Assembly: GCA_964545205.1 (NCBI GenBank)
Contig: CAZJFH010000020.1
Coordinates: 12,226-76,225 of the forward strand
Length of the DNA stretch: 64,000 bases
Origin: CAZJFH01 sp964545205
GTDB taxonomy: Bacteria > Pseudomonadota > Alphaproteobacteria > Rhodospirillales > Magnetospirillaceae
Direction: 5' to 3'
This document shows positions 46,728 to 55,651 of this stretch, in pieces (within the stretch, counting starts at the first letter, position 1; each line of letters starts with the position of its first letter). The position numbers were made by a program, and so were the translations under genes. The notes under the pieces were generated by a model. It had not been told where the DNA came from and did no database searches. It saw nothing but the letters and a program-made list of their open reading frames with translations.

Positions 46728-47473
46728 TCATCGCCGATCCCGCCTTCTACGTCTTCGCCGTGCCGGCGCTGCTGGTCATCGGCGTGTCCAAGGCCGGATT
46801 CGGCGGCGGGCTGGCGGTCGTTGCGGTGCCGCTGATGTCGCTGGCCGTCGACCCCAGGGTCGCCGCCGCCGTGACCCTGCCGGTGCTCTGCGCGATGGAC
46901 CTGTACGGATTGTGGGCCTGGCGCGGGCAATGGCTGGCGGCGGAACTGCGGGTGCTGCTGCCGGCCGGCCTGGCCGGCATCACGCTGGGCACGTTGACCT
47001 TCAGCCATCTCGACGCCTCCGCCCTGCGCCTGATCGTCGGCGTCCTGGCGCTCGCGGTCGGGGTGCGGCCGTTCCTCGGGTTCTCGCTGCCGGCGCCCCG
47101 GCTGCCGATGGCGGTGGCCGGCGGGTTCTGGGGCGGGGTGTCGGGATTCGCCAGCTTCGTCGCCCACGCCGGCGGCCCGCCGCTGACCACCTATCTCCTG
47201 GGCCGCCGGCTGGCCAAGCCGGCTTTCGTCGCCACCTCGGTCGCGTTCTTCTCGGCCGCCAATTTCGTCAAGCTGATCCCCTACGGCTGGCTCGGCCAGT
47301 TCACCACGGCCAACCTCGCGACATCGCTGCTGCTGGCGCCGCTGGCGCCGGCCGGCATCCTGCTCGGCGTGTGGCTCAACCGCCGCCTGTCCGACGTCCT
47401 CTTCTTCCGCCTCGTCCACGTCCTGCTGCTCGCCACCGGCGCCAAGCTGTGCTGGGACGGGGCGACCGCCTGA
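46724..47473 (+). CDS. TSUP family permease
   Basis: A 249-residue membrane protein starting with GTG at 46724 in overlap with the TRAP permease stop. The duplicated TSUP motifs are VIGVSKAGFGGGLAVVAVPL (about residues 18-37) and FWGGVSGFASFVAHAGGPPL (about 128-147), with HAGGPP typical of the subfamily. It probably exports or imports a sulfur anion or small carboxylate. Its place between two TRAP systems suggests it removes an inorganic ion, such as sulfite, freed from the imported compound; this is inference. Confidence 0.88.
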   Translation: MIIADPAFYVFAVPALLVIGVSKAGFGGGLAVVAVPLMSLAVDPRVAAAVTLPVLCAMDLYGLWAWRGQWLAAELRVLLPAGLAGITLGTLTFSHLDASALRLIVGVLALAVGVRPFLGFSLPAPRLPMAVAGGFWGGVSGFASFVAHAGGPPLTTYLLGRRLAKPAFVATSVAFFSAANFVKLIPYGWLGQFTTANLATSLLLAPLAPAGILLGVWLNRRLSDVLFFRLVHVLLLATGAKLCWDGATA

Positions 47474-47499
47474 GCACAAGAAAGGGAGAATCGTTCATC

Positions 47500-48564
47500 A
47501 TGAAGAAGACACTGACCGCCATCGCCCTCGCCGCCGGGATCGCGGCCGCGGCGCCCGCCGCGCAGGCCGAGACCTTCCGGCTGTCGATCGGCGCCGGGCA
47601 TCCGGCCGACGCCGCGGTATGGATCACCACCATGCGCGACTTCTTCGCCCCCGAGGTCAAGAAGCGGGTGAAGGAGCGTACCGGCCACGACATCGAGTGG
47701 GTCGACGCCTATGGCGGCGCCGTGTGCAAGCTCGGCGAGTGCCTGGAGGCGGTGGAAAGCGGGCTTCTCGACGTCGCCGACCTGCACGTCCCGTTCGAGC
47801 CGACGAAGCTGATGGCGCACAACTTCCCCTATTTCGTGCCGTTCGGAACGCCCGATCCGGTGCAGGCGGCCCGCGCCGCCCGCAAGGTCTACGACGAGTT
47901 TCCGCAGCTCAAGGAGCTCCTGGAGAAGAAGTACAACCAGGTCTATCTCGCCACCGGCACGGTCGGGAACTACAACCTGGTGACGACCTTCCCGTGGAAG
48001 GCGGTCGATCAGCTCAAGGGCCAGAAGGTCGCCGCCGCCGGTCCCAACCTGCCGTGGCTGCAGGCGGTCGACGCCGTGCCGGTGCAGTCGAACCTCAACG
48101 AGGCCTACACCTCGTTCCAGACCGGCGTCTACAACGGCTGGATCATGTTCCCGGACGCCACCGTCGGCTTCAAGCTGCACGAGGTCGCCAAGCATTACAC
48201 CGTGACCGATTTCGGCGCCATTCCGAACGTGCTGATCACCATCAACCGCGATACCTGGAAGAAGCTGCCCAATGAGGTGCAGGCGATCTTCCTCGAGGTC
48301 GGCAAGGAGTATACCGAGGTCGAATCGACGGCGGCCCGCGACAAGGGCGAGCGTTCGATCGCCACCATCAAGTCCAGCGGCGGCACCGTCGACGCGCTGA
48401 GCTGGGACGAGAAGGTGAAGTGGGCGAAGGCGCTGCCGAACATCCCGAAGCAGCGTGCGGACGAGATCGGCAAGACGGGAATGCCGGGCGACGTGGTCTA
48501 CGCCTACATCCGCAATCTCAAGGCCGACAACTTCGCCTTCCCGCGCGACTGGGCGGCGGAGTGA
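47500..48564 (+). CDS. dctP: DctP-type TRAP solute receptor
   Basis: A 354-residue periplasmic binding protein with a signal peptide (KKTLTAIALAAGIAAAAPAAQA). It follows the DctP plan: SIGAGHPADAAVWITTMRDF at the first lobe, then LDVADLHVPFEP, LKGQKVAAAGPN, FQTGVYNGWIMFPD with the conserved Gly/Trp block, and NRDTWKKLPNEVQAIF near the end. Two cysteines in AVCKLGECLEA are unusual and could form a disulfide. The cognate small and large permeases follow. A GC hairpin lies right after the gene. Confidence 0.9.
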   Translation: MKKTLTAIALAAGIAAAAPAAQAETFRLSIGAGHPADAAVWITTMRDFFAPEVKKRVKERTGHDIEWVDAYGGAVCKLGECLEAVESGLLDVADLHVPFEPTKLMAHNFPYFVPFGTPDPVQAARAARKVYDEFPQLKELLEKKYNQVYLATGTVGNYNLVTTFPWKAVDQLKGQKVAAAGPNLPWLQAVDAVPVQSNLNEAYTSFQTGVYNGWIMFPDATVGFKLHEVAKHYTVTDFGAIPNVLITINRDTWKKLPNEVQAIFLEVGKEYTEVESTAARDKGERSIATIKSSGGTVDALSWDEKVKWAKALPNIPKQRADEIGKTGMPGDVVYAYIRNLKADNFAFPRDWAAE

Positions 48565-48571
48565 GGCGGGC

Positions 48572-48596
48572 GGGCCGGGCGCCACGCGCCCGGCCC
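48572..48596 (+). terminator. Hairpin between dctP and dctQ
   Basis: GGGCCGGGCGC-CAC-GCGCCCGGCCC, an 11-bp perfect stem, begins 7 bp after the dctP stop. As for the hairpin after the TAXI gene, it probably raises receptor over permease expression. It ends only a few bases before the dctQ start. Confidence 0.65.
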
Positions 48597-48615
48597 CATG
48601 CCGCGTGATGGCACC

Positions 48616-49131
48616 ATGACCGTCCTGCTTCGCTCACTGACGGCGCTGATGGCCGTCCTCAACGCCCTGGGGTCGCTGTGGATCGCCGCGATCGGGCTGC
48701 TGATCACCGCCGACGTGGTCGGCCGCGCCTTCTTCGCATCCCCGATCTTCGGCGTGCCGGAAATCGTCAAGATTTCGGTGGTCGGCATCGTCTGGCTGCA
48801 GATGGCGCACACGCTGCGTTCGGGCGGCCACCTGCGCTCGAACGTCATTCTCGACCGACTGCCGGCGCGCGGCCGCCACGTCGCCGACGTCCTGGCGTTC
48901 GTGCTCGGCGCCACGATCTTCGCGCTGGTCGCCTACACCGCCTGGGCGCCGATGATCGAGTCCTGGGAGATCGGCGAGTTCGAAGGCGAATATCCGGTCC
49001 GCGTCCCCACCTATCCGATCCGTTCGCTGCTCGTGGTCGGCGCCGCCCTCACGGCGGTGCAGTTCGCGGCGATGGCCGGCCGCAGTCTGCTCGCCCTGCT
49101 GCGCGGGGAGGAGGCGGCATGGAGCCCGTGA
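48616..49131 (+). CDS. dctQ: TRAP transporter small permease DctQ
   Basis: A 171-residue protein with four membrane helices, typical of DctQ. Family features: LITADVVGRAFFASPIFGVPEIVKI and GIVWLQMAHTLRSGGHLRSNVILDRLP. It forms the permease together with DctM. The ATG at 48616 is preferred; another at 48598 lies in the hairpin-containing gap. It overlaps dctM by 13 bp. Confidence 0.9.
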   Translation: MTVLLRSLTALMAVLNALGSLWIAAIGLLITADVVGRAFFASPIFGVPEIVKISVVGIVWLQMAHTLRSGGHLRSNVILDRLPARGRHVADVLAFVLGATIFALVAYTAWAPMIESWEIGEFEGEYPVRVPTYPIRSLLVVGAALTAVQFAAMAGRSLLALLRGEEAAWSP

Positions 49132-50432
49132 TCATCGGCATCGTCAGCATCGCCGTGCTGTTCGCGCTGATCCTGCTCGGCGTCCACATCGGCGTCGCGC
49201 TGGCCGCGGTCAGCGTCGGCGGCATCTGGGCGGTGACCGGCAAGCCCTTCGTCGCCATCAAGCTGCTCGAGACCACCGCCTACGCCGCGGTGATGGACTA
49301 CGTCTTCGCCGTCATTCCGCTGTTCGTGCTGATGGGCCTGTTCGCCAGCCTGTCGGGGGCGACGCGCGAGCTGTTCGACGCCGCGCAGGTCGTCTTCGGC
49401 CGCATCCGCGGCGGTCTGGGCGTCGCCACCGTCTTCGCCAACGCGGTGTTCGCGTCGATCACCGGCGTGTCGGTCGCCTCGGCCGCGGTGTTCTCGAAGG
49501 TGGCGCTGCCCGAGATGCAGCGGCTGAACTACGATCGCCGCTTCGCCCTGGGCATCGTCGCCGGCAGCGCCATCCTCGGCATGCTGATACCGCCGTCGAT
49601 CCTGATGATCGTCTACGGCGTGCTGACCGAGCAGTCGATCGGCAAGCTGTTCGTGGCCGGAATCATCCCCGGCCTCGTGGTGACGCTGGTGCTGGCGCTC
49701 GGAATCCGCGGCATCATCGCGCTACGGCCACGCTGGGGCGGCGAGCACGTTCCGCCGGTGCGGCGGTCGCCGGCGGAGACGCTTCGCCTGCTGGTGCGGC
49801 CCTGGGCGGTGGTCGCGCTGGTCGTCCTGGTGCTGGGCGGCATCTACGGCGGCTTCTTCACGCCGACCGAGGCCGGCGCCGTCGGCGCGGTCGGCGCCTT
49901 CGTCATCGTGATGCTCAAGCGCCGGTTCCATCTCGGCGACCTTTGGGGCGTGCTGCTGGACACCGGCCGGACCACCGCCAGCATCTTCCTGCTGCTGATC
50001 GCCGCCCAGATGTACAGCCGCATGCTGACGCTGTCGGGCCTGGCGGCCGCGGTCACCGAATGGGCGGCGGCGCTGCAGGTCGCGCCGATCCTGGTGATCC
50101 TGGCCTTCGTCGTGGTGCTGTTGTTCCTCGGCACCATTCTCGATTCGGTGTCGATCCTGCTGCTGACCGTGCCGATCATGGTGCCGGTGGCGCTGAGCCT
50201 CGGCTTCGATCCGATCTGGTTCGGCATCGTGATGATCGTCGCCGTCGAGATCGGGCTGCTGACGCCGCCGTTCGGGATGGTGATCTTCACCATGAAGTCG
50301 GCGCTGGGCGACGAGGTCTCCATCGAGGAGATCTTCGCCGGATCATTGCCGTTCCTGGCCTTGTTGCTGACCGCCCTGGCGCTGCTGATCGCCTTCCCGC
50401 CGCTGGTCACCTGGTTGCCGTCGTTGATGTAG
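49119..50432 (+). CDS. dctM: TRAP transporter large permease DctM
   Basis: A 437-residue membrane protein with about 12 helices. DctM signatures: FAVIPLFVLMGLFASLSG, GVATVFANAVFASITGVSVAS, GSAILGMLIPPSILMIVYG, GFFTPTEAGAVGAVGAF and IGLLTPPFGMVIFTMKSA. It is the ion-coupled channel of the second TRAP system. Complete, and 11 bp before the dehydrogenase gene. Confidence 0.93.
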   Translation: MEPVIIGIVSIAVLFALILLGVHIGVALAAVSVGGIWAVTGKPFVAIKLLETTAYAAVMDYVFAVIPLFVLMGLFASLSGATRELFDAAQVVFGRIRGGLGVATVFANAVFASITGVSVASAAVFSKVALPEMQRLNYDRRFALGIVAGSAILGMLIPPSILMIVYGVLTEQSIGKLFVAGIIPGLVVTLVLALGIRGIIALRPRWGGEHVPPVRRSPAETLRLLVRPWAVVALVVLVLGGIYGGFFTPTEAGAVGAVGAFVIVMLKRRFHLGDLWGVLLDTGRTTASIFLLLIAAQMYSRMLTLSGLAAAVTEWAAALQVAPILVILAFVVVLLFLGTILDSVSILLLTVPIMVPVALSLGFDPIWFGIVMIVAVEIGLLTPPFGMVIFTMKSALGDEVSIEEIFAGSLPFLALLLTALALLIAFPPLVTWLPSLM

Positions 50433-50443
50433 GGGAGAACGAA

Positions 50444-51331
50444 ATGCGAGTTGGAATGTTGGGCCTGGGCATCATGGGCGCGGCGATGTCGCGCAACCTG
50501 ATCGCCGCCGGGCACGCGGTCTACGGCGCCGATCCATTGCCGCAGCCGCAAGCCGACCTCCGCGAGATGGGCGGCACGGTGGTCCCGTCGGCGGCGGCCG
50601 CGGCCGCGGAATGCGAGGTGCTGGTCGCCGTGCTGCCCAGCGTCGCGGCCCTGGAACAGGTCGTCTGGGGCGGCGAGGGCCTGCTCGCGGCGGGCCGGTC
50701 GGGCCTGATCGTCGCCGAGTGCTCGACCTTCGGGCTGGAGGACAAGCTGGCGGCGCGGGACGCCCTCGCCGAAGCCGGCATCACCTTGCTCGACTGCCCC
50801 CTCAGCGGCACCGGCGCCCAGGCGGTGACCCGCGACCTGGCGGTCTACGCCAGCGGCGAGCGCGCCGCCTTCGACGCCTGTCGGCCGGTGTTCGACGGCT
50901 TCGCCCGCGCCAGCCATTATCTCGGCGAATTCGGCAACGGCACCAAGATGAAGTTCGTCGCCAACCTGCTGGTCGCGATCCACAACGCTTCGGCGGCCGA
51001 AGCCTTCGTCCTGGGCATGAAGGCCGGGCTCGATCCGCAGATGATCTACGACGTGGTCGGCGACGGCGCCGGCTCGTCGCGGATGTTCCAGGTCCGCGGG
51101 CCGCTGATGGTCCGCGACGAATACGAACCGCCGACGATGAAGGTCGACATCTGGCAGAAGGACATGGCGCTGATCGGCAAGTTCGCCGCCGATCTCGGCG
51201 TGCCGACGCCGCTGCTCGCGGCCTCGGCCCAGCTCTACACCGCCGCGATGGCCCAGGGGCGGGGCAAGCAGGATACCGCCGCCGTCTGCGCCGTCCTCGA
51301 GGACATGGCGCGTCTGGAGCGGTCGTCGTGA
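50444..51331 (+). CDS. 3-hydroxyisobutyrate dehydrogenase-related oxidoreductase
   Basis: A 295-residue beta-hydroxyacid dehydrogenase: N-terminal NAD(P) site GMLGLGIMGAAMSRNL (about residues 4-19), substrate motif DCPLSGTGAQAVTRDLAVY (about 117-135) and the catalytic Lys in GNGTKMKFVANLL (about 171). Related enzymes oxidise 3-hydroxyisobutyrate, tartronate semialdehyde products, 6-phosphogluconate or sulfonated C3 acids. It follows dctM in the catabolic operon and overlaps the SDR gene by GTGA. The exact hydroxyacid is not identifiable. Confidence 0.9.
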   Translation: MRVGMLGLGIMGAAMSRNLIAAGHAVYGADPLPQPQADLREMGGTVVPSAAAAAAECEVLVAVLPSVAALEQVVWGGEGLLAAGRSGLIVAECSTFGLEDKLAARDALAEAGITLLDCPLSGTGAQAVTRDLAVYASGERAAFDACRPVFDGFARASHYLGEFGNGTKMKFVANLLVAIHNASAAEAFVLGMKAGLDPQMIYDVVGDGAGSSRMFQVRGPLMVRDEYEPPTMKVDIWQKDMALIGKFAADLGVPTPLLAASAQLYTAAMAQGRGKQDTAAVCAVLEDMARLERSS

Positions 51332-52095
51332 GCGGGCTGGCCGGCAAGGTCGCGGTGGTGTCCGGGGCCAGCCGCGGCATCGGCGCCGCCGTCGCCGCCG
51401 AGCTGGCGGCCGCGGGTGCCGACCTGGCCCTGATCGCGCGTTCCGCCGAGGGGCTGCGCGGCGTGTCGGCGGCGGTCGAAGCCTGCGGCCGCCGCTCTCT
51501 GCCGCTGGCCTGCGACGTCGCCGACTGGGCATCGGTTTCGGCGGCCTTCGCCGCCGTGCGCGAGAGCCTCGGGCCGGTCGACATCCTGGTCAACAACGCC
51601 GGCACCATCGAGCCCATCGGCCGCATCGAAGACGCCGATCCCGCGCTGTGGCGACGCTCGCTGGAGGTCAACCTGCTCGGCGCATTCAACTGCCTGCGGG
51701 CGGCGATCCACGATCTGCGGGAGCGGCGCGGCGTCGTCGTCAACCTTTCCAGCGGCGCGGCGCACACGCCGCGCGAAGGATGGAGCGCCTATTGCTCGGC
51801 CAAGGCCGGGCTGGCGATGCTGACCAGGACCATCGCCCACGAGTACGGCGGGTCGGGCGTGCGCGCCTACGGCTTCCAGCCAGGGGTCGTGGACACCGAA
51901 ATGCAAGGCCTGATCCGGCAGTCCGGCATCAACGAGATCAGCCGCCTCAGGCGCGACCAACTCCGCCCGGTGACGGAGCCGGCGCGGGCGGTCGCCTGGC
52001 TGTGCTCCGACGAGGCCGCCGATCTGGCCGGCCAAGAACTGTCGATCGCCGACCAGGTCTTCGCGACGCGACCGGGCTCGCCAGCGCCGAACTAG
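51328..52095 (+). CDS. Short-chain dehydrogenase/reductase, end of the FAH/TRAP operon
   Basis: A 255-residue classical SDR: VVSGASRGIGAAVAAELA (about residues 8-25), NNAGTIEPIG (about 89), VVNLSSGAAH (catalytic Ser about 139) and YCSAKAGLAML (Tyr about 152). GTG start at 51328 overlaps the preceding stop; no ATG is available nearby. It likely acts on the same imported compound as the dehydrogenase before it. It ends 4 bp into the convergent membrane protein gene. Confidence 0.88.
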   Translation: MSGLAGKVAVVSGASRGIGAAVAAELAAAGADLALIARSAEGLRGVSAAVEACGRRSLPLACDVADWASVSAAFAAVRESLGPVDILVNNAGTIEPIGRIEDADPALWRRSLEVNLLGAFNCLRAAIHDLRERRGVVVNLSSGAAHTPREGWSAYCSAKAGLAMLTRTIAHEYGGSGVRAYGFQPGVVDTEMQGLIRQSGINEISRLRRDQLRPVTEPARAVAWLCSDEAADLAGQELSIADQVFATRPGSPAPN

Positions 52096-53525
52096 GCCAG
52101 GCTCGCCAGCAGTCCCAGCGCGGTGCAGGCGATCACGGCGGCCGCCAGGGTGAAGCCGCCGTTCCAGCCAAGCGTCACCTGCCCCGCCGGCCTGTTCACG
52201 ATCTCGGCCAGCAGCATCGCCGATGCCGTCAGGGGCGAGGCGTTGATCGACAGGGACCAGCCCGTCATCAGCGCCACCGCCAGCAACTCGGGCGGCAGCG
52301 GCAGGTCTGGCAGGGCGGGCATCGCCGAGGCGAGGATGGTCACGGTCACGATCGGGTTGATGCCGACGGTCGCCGGGACGATCACCAGCAGAACGGCGGC
52401 GGCCGGAATCAGGGCAGTCGGCAGCGGATTGGCCGCCATCGCCGCCGCCACCGCCTCGGGCGGCAGCAGGGACGAGAACAGCGTGCCGATGAAGCCGGCG
52501 CTGCCGAGAATGGCGATCTCGGAGCGGTAGCCGGGGAACACCACGCGCGCCTGCCCGCGCAGGCGCCGTCCGACCAGGCGCGCCGCGCCGGCCGGCCCGG
52601 CCCGGCGGTACTGCACGGCCAGCCAGCCGAGCCCGACCGTCGGAATCGCCACCAGGATGGCGCGGCTCATCGGCACGTGATGGAGCTGCTCGATGGCGAT
52701 CGCGAGCGCCAGCACCGAAAGCACCAGCCCGGCGACCCCGGCCAGCGGCCGCAGGTCGCGTTCGGGCGTCACCGTCGGCACCAGCGGCGCCAGCCGACGC
52801 GGCGCCGTCAGGCGGTCATGGACCCAGCCGGTCGCCAGCACGAGCACGCCGATGCCGAGGCCGAGCGGCAGAATGGCCTGCCAGCGCACGCCGGGCATCG
52901 CGGTCAGCATCACCGCCAGCGCGATCGACAGCGGCGAGCCCAGCGGGGTGATCGAGAACCCGCGCAGCAGCGCCGAGACCATGCGCCGCTCGCGCGCCGC
53001 CCGGACCGCCTCGCTGCCGCCGGCGGCGGCCAGCGTGTTGCGCTTGCCGATCATCACGCCGAGCAGGCTGAGGACCCCGAGGTTGAGGATGATGCCGAAC
53101 AGATATCCGCCGACCGTCAGCAGCAGGTAGCGCCGGCCCGGCCGCTGGTTGACGAAGACGCTGCCGCAGCGGTGCACCAGCGGCGAGTTCTGCGCCGCCT
53201 GGCGCAGGAAGAACTGGTTGGCGAAGAAGGTGGCGAAGAAGGCGCCGCGATCGAGCGCCTGCGCCATCGCCGGCAGGGCGCCGGCGGCGGTGGTGGCGAC
53301 CGCGACGGTCATCGCGGCGGCGATGCCGACCATGATGCGGGCGTTGCGCGGCAGGCGCGGCCATTCGAGGACGACATAGGCCAGCACCAGGCCGCGCGCC
53401 GCCAGCCGCAGCGGCTCGACCGAAAACAGCGCGTCGCCGAGGAAGCAGACGATCATCAGGCCGAGCAGCGCCGCCGAAACGTCGCCGCGACCCGGTCCGA
53501 CCGCCAGGGCCGGCGCCCGGCTCAC
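52092..53525 (-). CDS. Multi-spanning membrane protein, possible transporter
   Basis: A 477-residue protein with about 11-12 predicted helices. Notable conserved-looking segments are FFATFFANQFFLRQAAQNSPLV, GGYLFGIILNLGVLSLLGVM, LLRGFSITPLGSPLSIALAVML and GWSLSINASPLTASAMLLAE. The pattern of two repeats with Asn/Ser/Pro-rich re-entrant-like stretches resembles ion transporter superfamily permeases, but I do not recognise the family. It is the last gene of the long minus-strand catabolic operon and overlaps the nitronate monooxygenase gene (GTGA/ATGA type). A role in export or import of the operon's substrate is plausible. Confidence 0.7.
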   Translation of the reverse strand: MSRAPALAVGPGRGDVSAALLGLMIVCFLGDALFSVEPLRLAARGLVLAYVVLEWPRLPRNARIMVGIAAAMTVAVATTAAGALPAMAQALDRGAFFATFFANQFFLRQAAQNSPLVHRCGSVFVNQRPGRRYLLLTVGGYLFGIILNLGVLSLLGVMIGKRNTLAAAGGSEAVRAARERRMVSALLRGFSITPLGSPLSIALAVMLTAMPGVRWQAILPLGLGIGVLVLATGWVHDRLTAPRRLAPLVPTVTPERDLRPLAGVAGLVLSVLALAIAIEQLHHVPMSRAILVAIPTVGLGWLAVQYRRAGPAGAARLVGRRLRGQARVVFPGYRSEIAILGSAGFIGTLFSSLLPPEAVAAAMAANPLPTALIPAAAVLLVIVPATVGINPIVTVTILASAMPALPDLPLPPELLAVALMTGWSLSINASPLTASAMLLAEIVNRPAGQVTLGWNGGFTLAAAVIACTALGLLASLA

Positions 53526-54502
53526 GGCGGCGCGGGCCGGCCGAGCCGCGACAGCGTCGCCAGCGCCTCGTCCTCGAAACGGCGCACGATGTCGGCCAGC
53601 GGCTCGATGCGATCGGCGAAGGCCACCGCCTGGCCGAGCGAAAACGCGCCGGTGTCCGCATCGCCGGTCTCGTAGCCGCGGCGCCCGACGCTTCCGGCCA
53701 CGTGCGGCATCAGATCGGCCAGGGTGGCGCCCTGGCGCTCCAGCGCCTGGACGATGGCGGCGGTGTCGTTGGCGAGCACGCGCATCGTGTTGCGCAGGGA
53801 CTGCATGATCAGCGTCGTCGCCGTCTCGTCGAGGCCGAGCAGGCGGCGCTTGTAGTCCTCGTGGGCCCAGATCTCGGAGGCGACGATGAAGCGGGTGCCG
53901 ACGACGACGCCGTCGGCGCCAAGCGCCAGCGCGGCGACGAGCTGGCGGCCGCAGCCGACGCCGCCGCCGACCAGCAGCGGAATCCGGATCCGCTCAGCCG
54001 CCGTCGCCGCCTGGACGAAGGTGCCGACCAGCTCCTGCCCGGGATGGCCGCCGCATTCGGCGCCGACCACGGCGACCGCGTCGACGCCCAGCGCCTCGGC
54101 CTTCAGCGCGTATTTCACCGCCGGCACCTTGTGCAGCACCTTGATGCCGGCGGCCTTGAGGGACGGCAGATGGGTCTCGGGGCTGCGGCCCGAGGTCTCG
54201 ACGAACCGCACGCCCTCGGCGGCGACCAGATCGACGACGGCGGCCGTGCGGTCGGCGTCGGTCAGCTTGGGCAGCATCGAGATGTTGACGCCGAACGGCG
54301 CGCCGTCGGCGTCGTCGCGGCAGCGGCGGATGGCGTCGCGCAGGGCCTCGAGGTCGGGATAGCTGGCGGCGGTGATGAAGCCGATGATGCCGGCCCGCGC
54401 CGCCGCCGCGACATAGGCGGCGTCCGACAGCCATTGCATGCCGCCGGCCACGATCGGCAGCCGGGTGCCGAACAGATCGGTGGCGCGGGTGCGCAGGCTC
54501 AC
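53522..54502 (-). CDS. Nitronate monooxygenase family flavoprotein
   Basis: A 326-residue FMN TIM-barrel protein: PIVAGGMQWLSDAAYVAAAA (about residues 17-36), FGVNISML, VVGAECGGHPGQE (about 142-154) and LGADGVVVGTRFIVASE (about 205-221) are the blocks of the NMO/2-nitropropane dioxygenase family. GTG start at 54502 overlaps the stop of the thioesterase gene. In acyl-CoA operons such proteins may act on enoyl or nitro intermediates or serve detoxification; the true substrate is unknown. Confidence 0.88.
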   Translation of the reverse strand: MSLRTRATDLFGTRLPIVAGGMQWLSDAAYVAAAARAGIIGFITAASYPDLEALRDAIRRCRDDADGAPFGVNISMLPKLTDADRTAAVVDLVAAEGVRFVETSGRSPETHLPSLKAAGIKVLHKVPAVKYALKAEALGVDAVAVVGAECGGHPGQELVGTFVQAATAAERIRIPLLVGGGVGCGRQLVAALALGADGVVVGTRFIVASEIWAHEDYKRRLLGLDETATTLIMQSLRNTMRVLANDTAAIVQALERQGATLADLMPHVAGSVGRRGYETGDADTGAFSLGQAVAFADRIEPLADIVRRFEDEALATLSRLGRPAPP

Positions 54503-54933
54503 AACGGCACGCCCTCGGGGCTCTCGCTGCCGCCGCGGTAGCGGAAGGTGCCCTCGCCGACCGCGACCAGCCGGCCGGCGGCATCGAGAACCTCGGCCGT
54601 GCAGGCGACGATGCGCGAGCCGCCGCCGCGCTTGCGCGCCACCGCGCGGATCTCGCCGCCCGAGGCCTGGCCGGTGAAGCTGATGGTCAGCGACAGCGTC
54701 ACCACCCGGCGCACCCGGCCCTCGTGCGGGCAGAACGTGGCCGCGAAGCCGCAGGCGGTGTCGATCAGCGTCGCCACCACCCCGCCATGGACGGTCGCGG
54801 CGCGGTTGAGGTGCTCGGGCCGCACGGCGAGGCGCAGTTCGGCATGGTCCTCGCGCCACTCGGACACGCGATAGCCGATCAGCTCCTGGAACCCGCTTTG
54901 CGGCTCGCCTTTGAGCAGGTCTGGCTCAGGCAT
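54499..54933 (-). CDS. PaaI-like hotdog thioesterase
   Basis: A 144-residue hotdog-fold protein. The PaaI motif is clear: NRAATVHGGVVATLIDTACGFAA (about residues 43-65), with HGG and the Asp of LIDTA as catalytic candidates, then LSISFTGQASGG-like TLSLTISFTGQASGGEIRA. It hydrolyses acyl- or aryl-CoA thioesters, releasing CoA. The start at 54933 overlaps livF by 8 bp; 54942 is an alternative in frame. Part of the acyl-CoA/Liv operon. Confidence 0.88.
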   Translation of the reverse strand: MPEPDLLKGEPQSGFQELIGYRVSEWREDHAELRLAVRPEHLNRAATVHGGVVATLIDTACGFAATFCPHEGRVRRVVTLSLTISFTGQASGGEIRAVARKRGGGSRIVACTAEVLDAAGRLVAVGEGTFRYRGGSESPEGVPL

Positions 54934-55651
54934 CCGCGACATCCCGCGCGAAGTAGAGGTCGTGCAGCCGGTGCATGTCGACCGAGGCCGCCGCGTCGCT
55001 CATCACCACCTTGCCGCTGCGCACGAGATGGACGTGGTCGGCGATCGCCAGCGCCTTGTGGGTGTTCTGCTCGACGAGCACGATCGTGCGGCCCTCGCCG
55101 CGCAGCCGCGCGAGGATCGCCATGATCTCGTCGACGATCACCGGCGCCAGACCCAGCGACGGCTCGTCGACCAGCATCACCTCCGGCTCCTCCATCAGGC
55201 CGCGGCCCATCGCCAGCATCTGCGCCTCGCCGCCCGACAGCGAGCTGGCAAGCTGGTCGCGGCGCTCCTCGAGCCGCGGGAACATCTCGTAGGCCATCGC
55301 CAGATTGCGCTTGGCGTTGGCGCGGCACTTCCTGGGAAACGCGCCCATCAGCAGGTTGTCCTGGACCGTCATGTCGCGGAACACCATGCGGCCCTCGGGG
55401 ATCATCACGACGCCCTGGCGGACGGCGTCCCAGGTCGCGACGCCGGTCCACGGCCGGCCGTCGAACAGGACCTCGCCGCTGGTGACCGGGATCAGGCCCA
55501 TCAGCGCCCGCAAGAGGGTGGTCTTGCCGCCGCCGTTGGGGCCGACGATGCAGGTCAGCTTGCCCTTCGCGACGTCCAGCGAGATGTCCCACAGGACGTT
55601 GATCGAGCCGTAGCCGGCCCGCAGGTTGCGGATTTCAAGCAGCTTCGCCAC
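54926..55651 (-). CDS. livF: Branched-chain amino acid-type ABC transporter ATPase LivF
   Basis: A 241-residue ABC ATPase: Walker A GPNGGGKTTLLRAL (about residues 37-50), signature SSLSGGEAQMLAMGRGL (about 136-152), Walker B VMLVDEPSLGLAP (about 158-170) and switch His in ALVLVEQN-like TIVLVEQNTHKAL. LivF pairs with LivG at the cytoplasmic face of the LivHM channel. It overlaps livG by 17 bp. In this operon the transporter imports an acid or amide, not necessarily an amino acid. Confidence 0.92.
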   Translation of the reverse strand: MAKLLEIRNLRAGYGSINVLWDISLDVAKGKLTCIVGPNGGGKTTLLRALMGLIPVTSGEVLFDGRPWTGVATWDAVRQGVVMIPEGRMVFRDMTVQDNLLMGAFPRKCRANAKRNLAMAYEMFPRLEERRDQLASSLSGGEAQMLAMGRGLMEEPEVMLVDEPSLGLAPVIVDEIMAILARLRGEGRTIVLVEQNTHKALAIADHVHLVRSGKVVMSDAAASVDMHRLHDLYFARDVADA

